In this document: positions 15,041 to 24,582 of the stretch, piece by piece | Layout of the letters: every line of letters starts with the position of its first letter | Position numbering within the stretch: position 1 is the stretch's first letter | NCBI GenBank assembly: GCA_016281915.1 | Contig: JAEEJO010000037.1 | Coordinates: 1-64,000 of the forward strand | DNA: 64,000 bases | Direction of reading: 5' to 3' | From: Clostridiales bacterium | GTDB taxonomy: Bacteria > Bacillota > Clostridia > Oscillospirales > UBA644 | The notes under the pieces: generated by a model | The model's input: the letters and a program-made list of their open reading frames with translations, nothing else | Told to the model about the DNA's origin: nothing | Databases searched by the model: none | Translations under genes and position numbers: made by a program

Positions 15041-16687
15041 TTATTCGGATTTTTCGTTCCTTATCTGGACACGTCTGATCTTTCCGCTTATTGTTTTGGG
15101 CAGTTCTTCCACGAATTCAACGACCCTGGGGTATTTATAAGGAGCGGTGAGACGTTTGACATGGTTCTGGATCTCTTTTACAAGAGCTTCCGAAGCTTTG
15201 TTTTTATAGTCTTTGGTGAGCACGATGGTCGCTTTGACTGCCTGTCCTCTTATCGGGTCGGGAACTGCGGTGACCGCGCATTCCATAACCGCGGGATGCT
15301 CCATAAGAACGCTCTCTATCTCAAAAGGACCGATACGGTAACCAGAGCTTTTTATAAGATCGTCCGTTCTGCCTACGTACCAGAAATATCCGTCCTCATC
15401 GCACCATGCCATATCGCCGGTGTGATAAAGATCGTCATGCCAGACGGCGTTTGTTTTTTCGGGATCGTTGAAGTATCCGATAAACATTCCGAGAGGTCTG
15501 CCCTTGCCTGTTTTCAGGCATATTTCCCCTACCGCACCGGGTTTTACGCGATTTCCTGATTCATCGGCGATTATCATATCATACTGGGGAGTAGGCTTGC
15601 CCATAGAACCCGGCTTGGGGGTCATTCCGATAAGGTTTGCAACGGTGAGGGCGGTTTCAGTCTGACCGAAGCCCTCCATAAGCGAAATGCCCGTGATCTC
15701 TTTGAATTTGTTGAAAACCTCCGGGTTGAGCGCTTCTCCTGCGATGGTAGCGTATTTGAGTGAGCTCAGATCGTATTTGGACATATCCGCCTTGATGAAA
15801 AAGCGGAATATCGTGGGAGGCGCGCAGAAAGTGGTTATTTTGTATTTTTCTATCATCGAGAGAACGGCATCACCGTCGAACTTATCGAAATCGTATGTGA
15901 ATACCGCCGCTTCGCACAGCCACTGACCGTAAAGTTTGCCCCAGACGGCTTTTCCCCATCCCGTATCTGCGATAGTAAGATGAAGTCCGTCAGGATCAAC
16001 GTTATGCCAGTACCTTGCGGTAACGATATGGCCGATCGGATACGTGAAATCATGGACTGCGGCTTTCGGGTATCCGGAGGTTCCGCTTGTGAAGTACATG
16101 ATCATCGGGTCGCCGTTTTTTGTAGGCACACGCTCGAAAAAGTCGGGATATTCAAGGATTTTCTTATCAAAATCATACCAGCCATCGGGAACAGGGCCTA
16201 CAGCGATCTTCAATTCGAGTGACGGAGAATCGGGAACAGACTCGTCAACGTGAGACGTGATCTCGCCGTCGCCGGCACAGACGATCGCCTTTATTCCCGC
16301 TGCGTTGAATCGGTATACGTAGTCTTTTTTCGTAAGGAGATGCGTTGCGGGAACGACTATTGCGCCAATCTTGTGAAGAGCCACGATAGATATCCAGAAC
16401 TGATAGTGGCGTTTAAGCACAAGCATTACGCGGTCGCCTTTTTTGATTCCGATATCGGTGAAAAAATGAGCTGCGCGCGAAGAAAGGTGCATCATATCGC
16501 CGAAAGTGAATCTTTTTTCTTCACCGTCGTTGGATATCCACAGCATTGCGAGCTTTTCGGGCTTGGTCTTGCCCAGCTCGTCAACGACATCATATGCGAA
16601 GTTGAAGTCGAAACCGGATCTCATCTCAAAACCGTCGAGAAAACCGTTTTCATTGAAATGTTCATTAACAAATTTTTTATACAGCAT
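15041..16687 (-). CDS. AMP-forming acyl-CoA synthetase
   Basis: A 548-residue ligase of the ANL superfamily that activates a carboxylic acid as acyl-AMP and transfers it to CoA. The P-loop is in MYFTSGTSGYPKAA, the hinge and adenylate sites are in YHTGDMAWCDEDGY and YVGRTDDLIKSSGYRIG, and the catalytic Lys is in KTISGKIRR. The overall form resembles acetyl/medium-chain acyl-CoA synthetases. The substrate is not decided by the sequence. It is the second gene after the XRE-cupin regulator (54-base gap), and a regulator-ligase pair like this implies control by the acid or its CoA ester. Confidence 0.88.
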   Translation of the reverse strand: MLYKKFVNEHFNENGFLDGFEMRSGFDFNFAYDVVDELGKTKPEKLAMLWISNDGEEKRFTFGDMMHLSSRAAHFFTDIGIKKGDRVMLVLKRHYQFWISIVALHKIGAIVVPATHLLTKKDYVYRFNAAGIKAIVCAGDGEITSHVDESVPDSPSLELKIAVGPVPDGWYDFDKKILEYPDFFERVPTKNGDPMIMYFTSGTSGYPKAAVHDFTYPIGHIVTARYWHNVDPDGLHLTIADTGWGKAVWGKLYGQWLCEAAVFTYDFDKFDGDAVLSMIEKYKITTFCAPPTIFRFFIKADMSKYDLSSLKYATIAGEALNPEVFNKFKEITGISLMEGFGQTETALTVANLIGMTPKPGSMGKPTPQYDMIIADESGNRVKPGAVGEICLKTGKGRPLGMFIGYFNDPEKTNAVWHDDLYHTGDMAWCDEDGYFWYVGRTDDLIKSSGYRIGPFEIESVLMEHPAVMECAVTAVPDPIRGQAVKATIVLTKDYKNKASEALVKEIQNHVKRLTAPYKYPRVVEFVEELPKTISGKIRRVQIRNEKSE

Positions 16688-16741
16688 AAAAATACCTTTT
16701 TCTTTTGCGGAACGTAACGGGACGTTCCTTCGTTATCTTTT

Positions 16742-17311
16742 TCAGTTCTTTCCGATAACGACGGCGATAAAGGTGCAGTCTTCCCCGTTTACGGCTATCA
16801 TTCCGTGTCCGTGAGCGCTGTTGTAGTATATGCTGTCACCGGGGCCTAGATACTCGATATGATCTTCAAGCCTTACTTTGAGCGTGCCGGAAAGAACATA
16901 GTCGAATTCCTGTCCTTCATGAAAAGAAAGCGCTATTTCTTTTTTCTGGGCATCTTCATCATATTTGGCGGTGACAAGGAAAGGTTCGCTGATCTTATCT
17001 TTTATAAAAGGAGCAAGATGCTGATATTTGAAACCTTTTCTTCGCTCGATCGGCAGACCCTCGCCGGATCTTGTAACGGAATAAAAAGAAAGAGTGGGCT
17101 TATCGCCTGTTATCAGTTCTGTGATATCGACTCCGAAGTGTTTGGAACACTTATAAAGAAATGTGAATGAAAAGTCGATCTCGCCTGTTTCGTGAGCTAT
17201 GTAGTCCTCCTCAGTCGTGTCGCATACTCGCGCCATTTCGTCGGTCGGTATATCAAGTATCATCCGCAGTCCGCGGATTCGTTCGGCTATCGCTCTGACG
17301 TGTTCGTTCAT
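16742..17311 (-). CDS. XRE-family regulator with cupin sensor domain
   Basis: A 189-residue protein: an N-terminal helix-turn-helix (about 8-65) with RMILDIPTDEMARVCDTTE, and a C-terminal cupin barrel (about 110-188) with FHEGQEFDYVLSGTLKVRLEDH and GDSIYYNSAHGHGM. Two-domain XRE-cupin repressors bind small ligands in the cupin and DNA with the HTH. It lies directly ahead of the acyl-CoA synthetase and divergent from the sugar-kinase-like gene, so it may act on both promoters. The ligand is unknown. Confidence 0.88.
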   Translation of the reverse strand: MNEHVRAIAERIRGLRMILDIPTDEMARVCDTTEEDYIAHETGEIDFSFTFLYKCSKHFGVDITELITGDKPTLSFYSVTRSGEGLPIERRKGFKYQHLAPFIKDKISEPFLVTAKYDEDAQKKEIALSFHEGQEFDYVLSGTLKVRLEDHIEYLGPGDSIYYNSAHGHGMIAVNGEDCTFIAVVIGKN

Positions 17312-17341
17312 CTGCGAACCTCCTCTGTAAAAATTTTTAAC

Positions 17342-17370
17342 ATATTAGCACAAAAAAGCGATTTTGTCAA
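17342..17370 (-). promoter_or_regulatory. Promoter of XRE-cupin operon
   Basis: On the minus strand TTGACA and TAATAT are spaced by 17 bases, with TGC before the -10. Its -35 faces the divergent promoter of the kinase-like gene only 22 bases away. Confidence 0.8.
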
Positions 17371-17392
17371 TAGATTTTTATTGCCGGGGGAC

Positions 17393-17421
17393 TTGAAAAA
17401 AAATATGAAAACTGATATAAT
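17393..17421 (+). promoter_or_regulatory. Promoter of kinase-like gene
   Basis: TTGAAA and TATAAT are spaced by 17 bases, with TGA before the -10. It is back to back with the XRE-cupin promoter, so a single bound repressor could cover both. Confidence 0.8.
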
Positions 17422-17474
17422 ATAGCAGAGTATACCGTATCCGTTGATCGCCTGACACATTGGAGGACGCAATT

Positions 17475-18440
17475 ATGGTTTTTATCACCGCAGACGGCGG
17501 AGGGACGAAGCTTTCCGCATTCGCATTTGACGAAAAACTGAATATTCTTGCCTCTGCAAAAAGCGGCGGAGTAAACGCACTTTTCATGGATGCTTCTGAT
17601 GCGAAAAAGAACATGGAAAGCGTTGCGGAGGCGCTGCTTTGCGGGATTGAAAAAACGCTCGGAAAAGTAGCCGACGTTGACGGAGTGTATTACACGATAG
17701 CGGGAAATGCCAACGGATTTATCGATGCGCTTGAAAAATATGTCGGGATAAGGCGTTCGGAAAGACTGAGCGAAGGGCAGCTTGGCATACTTGCCGGAAC
17801 GCTCGGTCAAAGCGGACTTCTTGCCGTTTCAGGTACGGGTTCCGACTGTTTTCTTATCGAAAACGGAAAACAGGTCGGCTTCATAGGCGGATGGGGTCAG
17901 TATTTCGGCGACGAGGGCAGCGGCTTTGACATGGGAAGAAAAGCCATAAACGCCGCGATACGCTCCTACGACGGCAGAGGGGCGAAAACAGAGCTTGAAA
18001 CGCTCGTCTTTAAAGGTCTGGGACTTGAAAAATCGTTATGGGAAGTATGTTCGATACATCAAAGACCCTCTTTCAGAAAAGACGTCTCGGGGCTGACGAA
18101 AGAAATAGAAACGGCATGTGGTCACGGTGACGAGATCGCCATGAAAATCGTTGAATATGCCGCAGATGAGCTCGCGCTTGCCGCGGTAACGATGATGACA
18201 GATAAAGGGTATTCAAAAGACGACAGTTTTATATTCACGACTTCGGGCGGAGGATGGAAAACTTCATCAGAAATGACGGAACGATTCATCGCCGGCGTTA
18301 ACGGAAAATTCCCGCGGGCAGTATTCAAACGACCCGTTTTTGAGCCTGTTGCGGGAGGAGCAATAAAATTTATTTTCGACAGCGGAGACATTCCCGACGA
18401 AACGCTTCTGAGAGAGAAGCTCCGCAGTTATTTGCTGTAA
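17475..18440 (+). CDS. BadF/BadG-type ATPase, N-acetylglucosamine kinase-like
   Basis: A 321-residue ASKHA-fold protein. MVFITADGGGTKLSA is the phosphate-1 motif, LLAVSGTGSDCFL the phosphate-2 motif, and GGWGQYFGDEGSGFDMG the sugar-side loop seen in bacterial N-acetylglucosamine kinases of this family. It would phosphorylate amino sugars in the cytoplasm. I start at the ATG at 17475 with GGAGG eight bases upstream; the ORF's TTG at 17460 overlaps that site. The nearby nanA suggests amino-sugar use. The substrate is inferred from family resemblance. Confidence 0.75.
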   Translation: MVFITADGGGTKLSAFAFDEKLNILASAKSGGVNALFMDASDAKKNMESVAEALLCGIEKTLGKVADVDGVYYTIAGNANGFIDALEKYVGIRRSERLSEGQLGILAGTLGQSGLLAVSGTGSDCFLIENGKQVGFIGGWGQYFGDEGSGFDMGRKAINAAIRSYDGRGAKTELETLVFKGLGLEKSLWEVCSIHQRPSFRKDVSGLTKEIETACGHGDEIAMKIVEYAADELALAAVTMMTDKGYSKDDSFIFTTSGGGWKTSSEMTERFIAGVNGKFPRAVFKRPVFEPVAGGAIKFIFDSGDIPDETLLREKLRSYLL

Positions 18441-18444
18441 AAAC

Positions 18445-19065
18445 ATGATCACGGTAGAAAAAAACATAAAAACAGAGTTCACGGAAAGAAAATCCGTCTT
18501 TATAGGTCAGACGTTCTGGGTGACATCGGAGCATGAAGCCGAGGAGGCGATAGCCTCGGTAAGAAAAGAGTATGCCGACGCCACTCACGTTTGTTATGCG
18601 TATATCCTTCGCGCAGGTTCCCTTCAGCGTTTTTCGGACGACGGAGAGCCTTCCGGTACTGCCGGGATGCCCATTCTTCACGTTATTTCCGCAAAAAAGC
18701 TCTGTGACACGCTCATAACCGTTACAAGATACTTCGGCGGTATCCTTCTCGGTGCGGGAGGGCTTGTAAGGGCATACTCCCGTTCTGCGTCCGACGCCGC
18801 GGAGGAAGCGGGAACAGCCGAGATCGCGCCGTTCACCGAGTTTGAAATGAAATACGGATATGAACTTCACAGCCAGATGGAGCGGGCGCTCATGCAGGCG
18901 GGCGCGGAGATAACGGATCGGGAGTTTGCCGAAAGCGTAAGGATATCGGCGGTAATCCGTTCGGATCTGTATGAGCGTTTCTGCGGAGAGATAAAAAGCG
19001 TATGGCATAAAAACGTTGAAATAAACGCGCTGAACGTATCAGAAAGACGCCTTACGGAGAAATAG
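18445..19065 (+). CDS. yigZ: YigZ/IMPACT-family protein
   Basis: A 206-residue protein of the UPF0029 (IMPACT) family. It shows the N-terminal domain signature FSDDGEPSGTAGMPIL and TRYFGGILLGAGGLVRAY, then a C-terminal DUF1949-like domain. The function is not established in bacteria; eukaryotic IMPACT proteins affect translation control. It starts 4 bases after the kinase-like gene, so the two are cotranscribed. The length is normal for the family. Confidence 0.93.
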   Translation: MITVEKNIKTEFTERKSVFIGQTFWVTSEHEAEEAIASVRKEYADATHVCYAYILRAGSLQRFSDDGEPSGTAGMPILHVISAKKLCDTLITVTRYFGGILLGAGGLVRAYSRSASDAAEEAGTAEIAPFTEFEMKYGYELHSQMERALMQAGAEITDREFAESVRISAVIRSDLYERFCGEIKSVWHKNVEINALNVSERRLTEK

Positions 19066-19107
19066 GTCCGCAAAAAACGAAATTATTGTTAAATGAAGAG
19101 AATGCTC

Positions 19108-19136
19108 TTGAAAAGACACATAAAATAGTGTAAAAT
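19108..19136 (+). promoter_or_regulatory. Promoter of pur-rnf run
   Basis: TTGAAA and TAAAAT are separated by 17 bases, about 50 bases upstream of purE. It is the last clear promoter before the 10-kb plus-strand run through purN and the rnf genes. No purine riboswitch or PUR-box is evident in the short leader. Confidence 0.65.
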
Positions 19137-19187
19137 ACCTTTATATTTATATACTGTTAATCCATAAAATAACGAAACGGAGTCAAT

Positions 19188-19685
19188 ATGAAAAAGGCAG
19201 CTGTAATCATGGGAAGCGACAGCGATCTTCCCGTTCTTAAACCCGCTTTTGCAACGTTTGAAAAATTCGGGATCGAATACACCGTCCACGTAATGTCGGC
19301 GCACAGAACGCCCGATAAGGCAGCGGAATTTTCAAAGACAGCAAAAGAAAACGGTTATTCGTGCATCATCTGCGCAGCAGGAAAAGCTGCCCATCTCGCG
19401 GGAGTTATGGCGGCGTATACCGCGCTGCCGGTAATCGGCATCCCCGTAAAAAGCTCAACTCTCGACGGACTTGACAGCCTTCTGTCAACCGTCCAGATGC
19501 CCAAAGGCGTACCCGTTGCGACCGTTGCGATAGACGGTGCGGAAAACGCCGCGCTTCTTGCCGTTCAGATCATGGCTACGTCAGATGACGAGCTTTACGC
19601 CAGACTGACAGACTTCAAGAAAAAAATGGCTGAAGAAATATACGAAAAAGACAGCAGAATAGCTCAGACCGCAAGAGAGCTGTGA
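19188..19685 (+). CDS. purE: N5-carboxyaminoimidazole ribonucleotide mutase
   Basis: Class I PurE, which moves the carboxylate of N5-CAIR to form CAIR in purine synthesis. The 165 residues include the phosphate loop MGSDSDLPVL and SAHRTPDKA with the catalytic His, both near the N-terminus. It is the first gene of purE-purC-purM-purN. No purK is in the window, so N5-CAIR synthesis must come from elsewhere. Confidence 0.96.
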   Translation: MKKAAVIMGSDSDLPVLKPAFATFEKFGIEYTVHVMSAHRTPDKAAEFSKTAKENGYSCIICAAGKAAHLAGVMAAYTALPVIGIPVKSSTLDGLDSLLSTVQMPKGVPVATVAIDGAENAALLAVQIMATSDDELYARLTDFKKKMAEEIYEKDSRIAQTAREL

Positions 19686-19738
19686 TGCGTCGTAAAAACT
19701 TTTGAAAAATTATTCCATTATCGAAAGAGGTAACATAG

Positions 19739-20446
19739 ATGAAAAAGGATCTACTTTACGAAGGAAAAGCAAAAAAAGTATACTCAACCGAAAATCCCGA
19801 GGAGCTCATCGTTGATTATAAAGACGATGCAACAGCGTTCAACGGTCTGAAAAAAGGAACGATAGAGGGAAAAGGCGTTATCAACAACAGAGTAACGAAT
19901 CATCTGATGAAAATGCTTGAAAAGAAGGGTATCCCCACGCACTTTATCAAAGAGCTTTCCGAGCGCGAAACACTTGTAAAAAAAGTTACGATCGTGCCGC
20001 TTGAAGTTATCGTGCGCAACATTGCAGCCGGTTCTCTTTCGAAGAGACTCGGTCTTCCCGAAGGGCAGAAGCTTGGCTCTACCGTGCTTGAATACTGCTA
20101 TAAGGACGATGCGCTCGGAGACCCGATGGTAAACGATTATCACATAAGAGCGCTGAATCTCGCGACGGAAGAAGAGCTTAAAACAATTGCGGACTACTCA
20201 TTCAAAATAAACAAATTCCTCACCGAATACCTTGCAGATCTCAACATAGAGCTTGTTGACTTCAAGCTTGAATTCGGACGTCTTACCGACGGAACGATAG
20301 TCCTTGCGGACGAGATTTCACCGGACACATGCCGTTTCTGGGACAGCAAGACCCATGAAAAGCTCGACAAAGACCGTTTCCGCAGAGATCTCGGAAACGT
20401 TGAGGGCGCATACAAAGAAATAATGAAGAGACTGATGGGCGAATAA
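19739..20446 (+). CDS. purC: SAICAR synthetase
   Basis: Joins CAIR and aspartate with ATP to give SAICAR. The 235-residue protein has the family opening [13 protein letters not shown], the [14 protein letters not shown] motif, and the ATP/Mg site FKLEFGR and [14 protein letters not shown]. Full length. It follows purE by 53 bases and has a GAGG ribosome site. Confidence 0.97.
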   Translation: MKKDLLYEGKAKKVYSTENPEELIVDYKDDATAFNGLKKGTIEGKGVINNRVTNHLMKMLEKKGIPTHFIKELSERETLVKKVTIVPLEVIVRNIAAGSLSKRLGLPEGQKLGSTVLEYCYKDDALGDPMVNDYHIRALNLATEEELKTIADYSFKINKFLTEYLADLNIELVDFKLEFGRLTDGTIVLADEISPDTCRFWDSKTHEKLDKDRFRRDLGNVEGAYKEIMKRLMGE

Positions 20447-20468
20447 TTATCACGGAGTAAACATTATC

Positions 20469-21521
20469 ATGAACGAATCAAGTCACAGCGCAAGCTATGC
20501 TGCGGCAGGCGTAGACGTTACCGCGGGATATAAGAGCGTAGAAATGATGAAGCAATTCGTCAAAAGCACGTATAATGCCGGTGTTTTACAGGATATAGGC
20601 GGATTCGGCGGACTTTTCGCGCCTGACATGAAGGGAGTAAAGCAGCCCGTTCTCGTTTCCGGTACCGACGGAGTGGGAACCAAGCTTAAAATAGCTTTTC
20701 TTCTCGATAAGCACGACACCGTGGGAATCGACTGCGTGGCAATGTGCGTAAACGATATTATCTGCTGCGGCGCAACTCCCCTTTTCTTCCTCGATTATAT
20801 AGCTACGGGAAAACTCGTTCCCGAAAAGGTAGCGCAGATAGTAAAAGGTGTTTCCGAAGGATGCATTATGTCCGGAGCGGCGCTTATAGGCGGCGAAACA
20901 GCGGAAATGCCGGGATTCTATCCTGCAAACGAATATGATCTTGCGGGTTTCGCGGTAGGAATGGTCGATAAAGAAGAAATTATAGACGGATCTGCCGTAT
21001 CTGAAGGCGACGTGCTGATAGGCATGGCGTCTTCGGGCGTTCATTCAAACGGTTTTTCTCTTGTGAGAAAAGTATTCGGACTGAATGACCCTGATGCGGA
21101 AAAGACCGTTGAGAAGTATTCAGACGAACTCGGAACAACGCTCGGCGAAGCGCTTCTGACACCGACAGAAATATACGTTAAAGCGCTTTTCGAGATCAAG
21201 AAAGACGCAAAGATCAAAGCGATATCGCACATTACGGGCGGCGGATTCTATGAAAACCTGCCCAGAATGCTTCCGAACGGGATATCGCTTGAAATAGACA
21301 AGCATTCCTTCCCCGTTCCGCCTGTATTCGAACTGTTGCGTAAATGCGGGAACATTCCCGAACGCGATATGTTCAACACGTATAATATGGGCATAGGCAT
21401 GGCTCTGCTCGTATCGAAAGAAGACGCTGACGCTGCAGTAAACGCTGCAAAACGCGCGGGTAAGAGCGCATATATTATCGGAAGGGCTGTTAAGGGAGAA
21501 AAGGAGATCATTATCAAATGA
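20469..21521 (+). CDS. purM: AIR synthetase (FGAM cyclo-ligase)
   Basis: Closes the imidazole ring of AIR from FGAM with ATP. The 350-residue protein shows [25 protein letters not shown] and [15 protein letters not shown], the standard PurM signatures. It lies 22 bases after purC and directly adjoins purN. Confidence 0.97.
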   Translation: MNESSHSASYAAAGVDVTAGYKSVEMMKQFVKSTYNAGVLQDIGGFGGLFAPDMKGVKQPVLVSGTDGVGTKLKIAFLLDKHDTVGIDCVAMCVNDIICCGATPLFFLDYIATGKLVPEKVAQIVKGVSEGCIMSGAALIGGETAEMPGFYPANEYDLAGFAVGMVDKEEIIDGSAVSEGDVLIGMASSGVHSNGFSLVRKVFGLNDPDAEKTVEKYSDELGTTLGEALLTPTEIYVKALFEIKKDAKIKAISHITGGGFYENLPRMLPNGISLEIDKHSFPVPPVFELLRKCGNIPERDMFNTYNMGIGMALLVSKEDADAAVNAAKRAGKSAYIIGRAVKGEKEIIIK

Positions 21522-21544
21522 TCCCTACACCCGTGGAGCATAAG

Positions 21545-22165
21545 ATGAAAAAAACATCGATAGCCGTTCTCGTTTCGGGAGGCGGCACAAACCTTCAGGC
21601 GCTAATAGACGCGGAAAAGAGCGGAATCATCGAGAGCGGACGTATTTCCGTTGTTATCTCGAGCAAAAGCGGCGTTTTTGCGCTCGAGCGGGCAGAAAAA
21701 GCGGGAATACCGCACTTCGTAGCCGAAAAAGCGTTTTTTAGGGACGATGAGGACGCCTTCGGCAGGGAAATAGAAAAACACCTGGAAGAGTACGACGCAG
21801 AAGTAATAGTTCTTGCGGGATTTTTATCGAAACTTCCGGAAAAGATCTGCGAGAAATACAAGGGCAGAATACTGAACGTGCATCCGGCTCTGATCCCGTC
21901 TTTCTGCGGAAAAGGCTTTTACGGTATCCACGTTCACGAAGCGGCTCTCGCCTACGGAGTAAAAGTAAGCGGCGCGACAGTCCATCTTGTAGACAGCGAA
22001 TACGATCACGGCAGGATCCTTATGCAGAAGGCCGTTGACGTGCTGCCGGGAGATACGCCGGAGATTCTGCAGCAGCGCATTATGACGCAGGCTGAGCACA
22101 TAATTCTTCCGCAGGCAGTGGAAATGATCTGCAAAGAAACAGTTAACAATAAACAGACAGTATAA
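21545..22165 (+). CDS. purN: GAR transformylase
   Basis: Transfers a formyl group from 10-formyl-THF to GAR. From the ATG at 21545 it is 206 residues, opening KKTSIAVLVSGGGTNLQAL and holding the catalytic Asn and His in NVHPALIPSF and the Asp in the VDSEYDHGRI loop. I prefer 21545, six bases after GGAG. The alternative ATG at 21518 overlaps the purM stop (ATGA) after AAGGAG and would add nine residues. rnfC starts 15 bases after the stop. Confidence 0.93.
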   Translation: MKKTSIAVLVSGGGTNLQALIDAEKSGIIESGRISVVISSKSGVFALERAEKAGIPHFVAEKAFFRDDEDAFGREIEKHLEEYDAEVIVLAGFLSKLPEKICEKYKGRILNVHPALIPSFCGKGFYGIHVHEAALAYGVKVSGATVHLVDSEYDHGRILMQKAVDVLPGDTPEILQQRIMTQAEHIILPQAVEMICKETVNNKQTV

Positions 22166-22180
22166 ATTGGGGGTATTCAT

Positions 22181-23488
22181 TTGGCTTTCTCCTTTAAAGG
22201 CGGTATCCATCCCGACTACAACAAAGAAAGAACATATGCGAGTCCTATAGAGGTGCTTCCTCCCACAGAGGAAATGTATCTTCCCCTCTCACAGCATATC
22301 GGCGCGCCGTGCATTCCCACGGTAAAGCCGGGCGATAAAGTTAAAATGGGACAGATAATCGCGGATAATCCCGTTGCGATGGCGTGTCCCATACACTCAC
22401 CCGTATCCGGAACGTTCAAAGGCGTGATCCAGCACTGGCATCCATCGGGAACACGTCAGCCCACAATGGTGATAGAGAACGACGGACTTGATACGGTAGA
22501 CGAAACTCTTCATCCATATGAGGGAGATCTTGACGATCTCACGCCTGCGGATATAATACAGTTCGCAAGGGAATCGGGCACAGTAGGCATGGGCGGAGCG
22601 GCTTTTCCCCTTCACGTTAAGCTGAAAACCGCATTCGACAAAAAAATAGAAACGATAATAATAAACGGATCGGAATGCGAACCGTTTATTACCGCAGACC
22701 ACAGGGCTATGGTCGAATATCCGAGCACGATAATAAACGGCGTTAAGCTGATAATGAAATGTCTTAACAAAGACACGGCAGTTGTTGCAATAGAGTCTAA
22801 CAAACCGGACGCAATAGCCGCAATGTCAAAGGCTGCCGAAGATTCGGATATCAGGATCTGCGAGCTTCCCACAAAATATCCCCAGGGAGGCGAAAAGCAG
22901 CTTATAAAAGCGATAACGGGAAGAGAGATCCCTCCCGGAAAACTGCCTATGGACATAGGCTGTGCGGTATTTAACGTTGATACCTGCGCATCTCTTTTCA
23001 GATACGTTTCAAAAGGAAGACCGCTGACAAAAAGAGTATGCACGGTCTCCGGGTCCGCGGTAAACAGTCCGGCAAATCTGCTTGTAAGAATAGGAACGCC
23101 TTATTATGCGCTCTTTGACTACTGCAACGGATTTATAGAAGACCCGTATAAGATCATCTCGGGCGGACCGATGATGGGCACGGCGCAGCATGCGCTCGAA
23201 ACGCCCGTTGTTAAAAACACTTCCGCGCTTCTGGCATTTTGCGGAGACGAGGAAGGCTTTGAAGAAAACCCCACCTGCATACGCTGCGGCAAGTGCATAG
23301 AAGTATGTCCCATGAGGCTTTTGCCTACATATATTTATCAGTATGCGCTTGCGGAAGAATTTGCCGAATGCAAAAAGCTTAACGTTACGGACTGTATAGA
23401 ATGCGGATGCTGTTCATACGTATGCCCCGGCAAGCTTCATCTTGTTCAGGCGATGCGTATGGCAAAGGGCAATATCCCGAAGAGCTGA
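22181..23488 (+). CDS. rnfC: Rnf complex subunit C
   Basis: The NADH-binding, peripheral iron-sulfur subunit of the Rnf ferredoxin:NAD oxidoreductase. The 435 residues have the FKGGIHPDYNKE start, the NADH/FMN-type loop in GTVGMGGAAFP, and two C-terminal 4Fe-4S motifs, CIRCGKCIEVCP and CIECGCCSYVCP. The start codon is TTG after GGGGG, supported by the conserved N-terminus. It is only 15 bases from purN, so it is likely read from the pur transcript, at least in part. Confidence 0.96.
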   Translation: MAFSFKGGIHPDYNKERTYASPIEVLPPTEEMYLPLSQHIGAPCIPTVKPGDKVKMGQIIADNPVAMACPIHSPVSGTFKGVIQHWHPSGTRQPTMVIENDGLDTVDETLHPYEGDLDDLTPADIIQFARESGTVGMGGAAFPLHVKLKTAFDKKIETIIINGSECEPFITADHRAMVEYPSTIINGVKLIMKCLNKDTAVVAIESNKPDAIAAMSKAAEDSDIRICELPTKYPQGGEKQLIKAITGREIPPGKLPMDIGCAVFNVDTCASLFRYVSKGRPLTKRVCTVSGSAVNSPANLLVRIGTPYYALFDYCNGFIEDPYKIISGGPMMGTAQHALETPVVKNTSALLAFCGDEEGFEENPTCIRCGKCIEVCPMRLLPTYIYQYALAEEFAECKKLNVTDCIECGCCSYVCPGKLHLVQAMRMAKGNIPKS

Positions 23489-23556
23489 CGAAAAGGATAT
23501 TAAGCGATCCATAAACAGTATTATCAAGATTTTATAAAAAGACCGGAGTGTTTGTT

Positions 23557-24582
23557 TTGGCTAAGAAATTGCTTGTAACATCCTCACCGCACTACAGATC
23601 GGAAAGAACGACGAGCAAAGTAATGCTTGACGTGATAATAGCGATGATCCCGATCTCGGCGATGTCGGTTGTATTTTTCGGCTGGAGAGCGCTGGCGCTG
23701 ACAGTTGTAAGCGTTGCTGCGTGCATTGCCTTTGAATCTCTCTTTAATTTTATTGTAAAAAAGAAAAACACCGTAGGCGATCTTTCCGCCGTTGTTACGG
23801 GAATGCTGATGTCATTCAATCTGCCCGTAACGGCGCCTTACTGGATAGCGGTAGTGGGATCGTTTTTCGCAATAGTTGTTGTTAAAATGCTGTTCGGCGG
23901 ACTCGGCAAGAATTTCGCGAACCCCGCGCTTGCCGCAAGAGCGTTTCTTTTCTCATGGCCGATGCTTATGACGACATTCGTAAAACCGTTTATCACGCCT
24001 ATGCTTCCGATTTTCCGGGACCCGATATTCACAAACGGTGCGGAATTGCCTGATTATATAGACACAATAACGACCGCCACTCCCCTTGCATCGCTCAAGA
24101 CCGGCGCTTTGCCCGACCTGAGCATTTCGGATATGTTTATAGGCAACATGGGCGGATGTATCGGTGAAGTATGCACGGCGGCGATCCTTCTCGGCGGCGT
24201 ATATCTGCTTATAAGAAGGGTTATTACCTGGCATATCCCCGTTGCATATCTCGGAACGGTCGCGCTCATAACGTTCATATTCCCCCTTACGGGCGGCAAT
24301 TTCAACTGGCAGTTCATGGTCTATGAGCTTTTAAGCGGCGGACTGATGCTTGCTTCGTTTTTTATGGCTACAGACTACGTTACCGCTCCCGTCACACCGA
24401 GGGGCAAGCTTCTTTTCGGACTCGGATGCGGACTTCTTACTGTTTTCCTGCGTTATTACAGCGGATACAGTGAGGGCGTAAGCTATGCGATACTGATAAT
24501 GAACGTCCTCGCAGTACCGATAGACAAGATAACGAAACCGAGACGTTTCGGAATAGGAGGCGGATACAATGATGCTAAATGA
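23557..24582 (+). CDS. rnfD: Rnf complex subunit D
   Basis: An integral membrane subunit with about nine to ten helices and a covalently bound FMN. The likely FMN threonine is in ITTATPLASLKTG, matching the conserved site of RnfD/NqrB. The start is TTG at 23557, eight bases after GGAG; the ORF's GTG at 23548 overlaps the ribosome site itself. That gives 341 residues. It overlaps rnfG by 14 bases. Confidence 0.95.
   Translation: MAKKLLVTSSPHYRSERTTSKVMLDVIIAMIPISAMSVVFFGWRALALTVVSVAACIAFESLFNFIVKKKNTVGDLSAVVTGMLMSFNLPVTAPYWIAVVGSFFAIVVVKMLFGGLGKNFANPALAARAFLFSWPMLMTTFVKPFITPMLPIFRDPIFTNGAELPDYIDTITTATPLASLKTGALPDLSISDMFIGNMGGCIGEVCTAAILLGGVYLLIRRVITWHIPVAYLGTVALITFIFPLTGGNFNWQFMVYELLSGGLMLASFFMATDYVTAPVTPRGKLLFGLGCGLLTVFLRYYSGYSEGVSYAILIMNVLAVPIDKITKPRRFGIGGGYNDAK

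Noticed and set aside
19137-19187. Purine riboswitch or PurR box ahead of purE
   Set aside because: The leader is too short for a riboswitch aptamer, and I found no terminator or recognisable operator.
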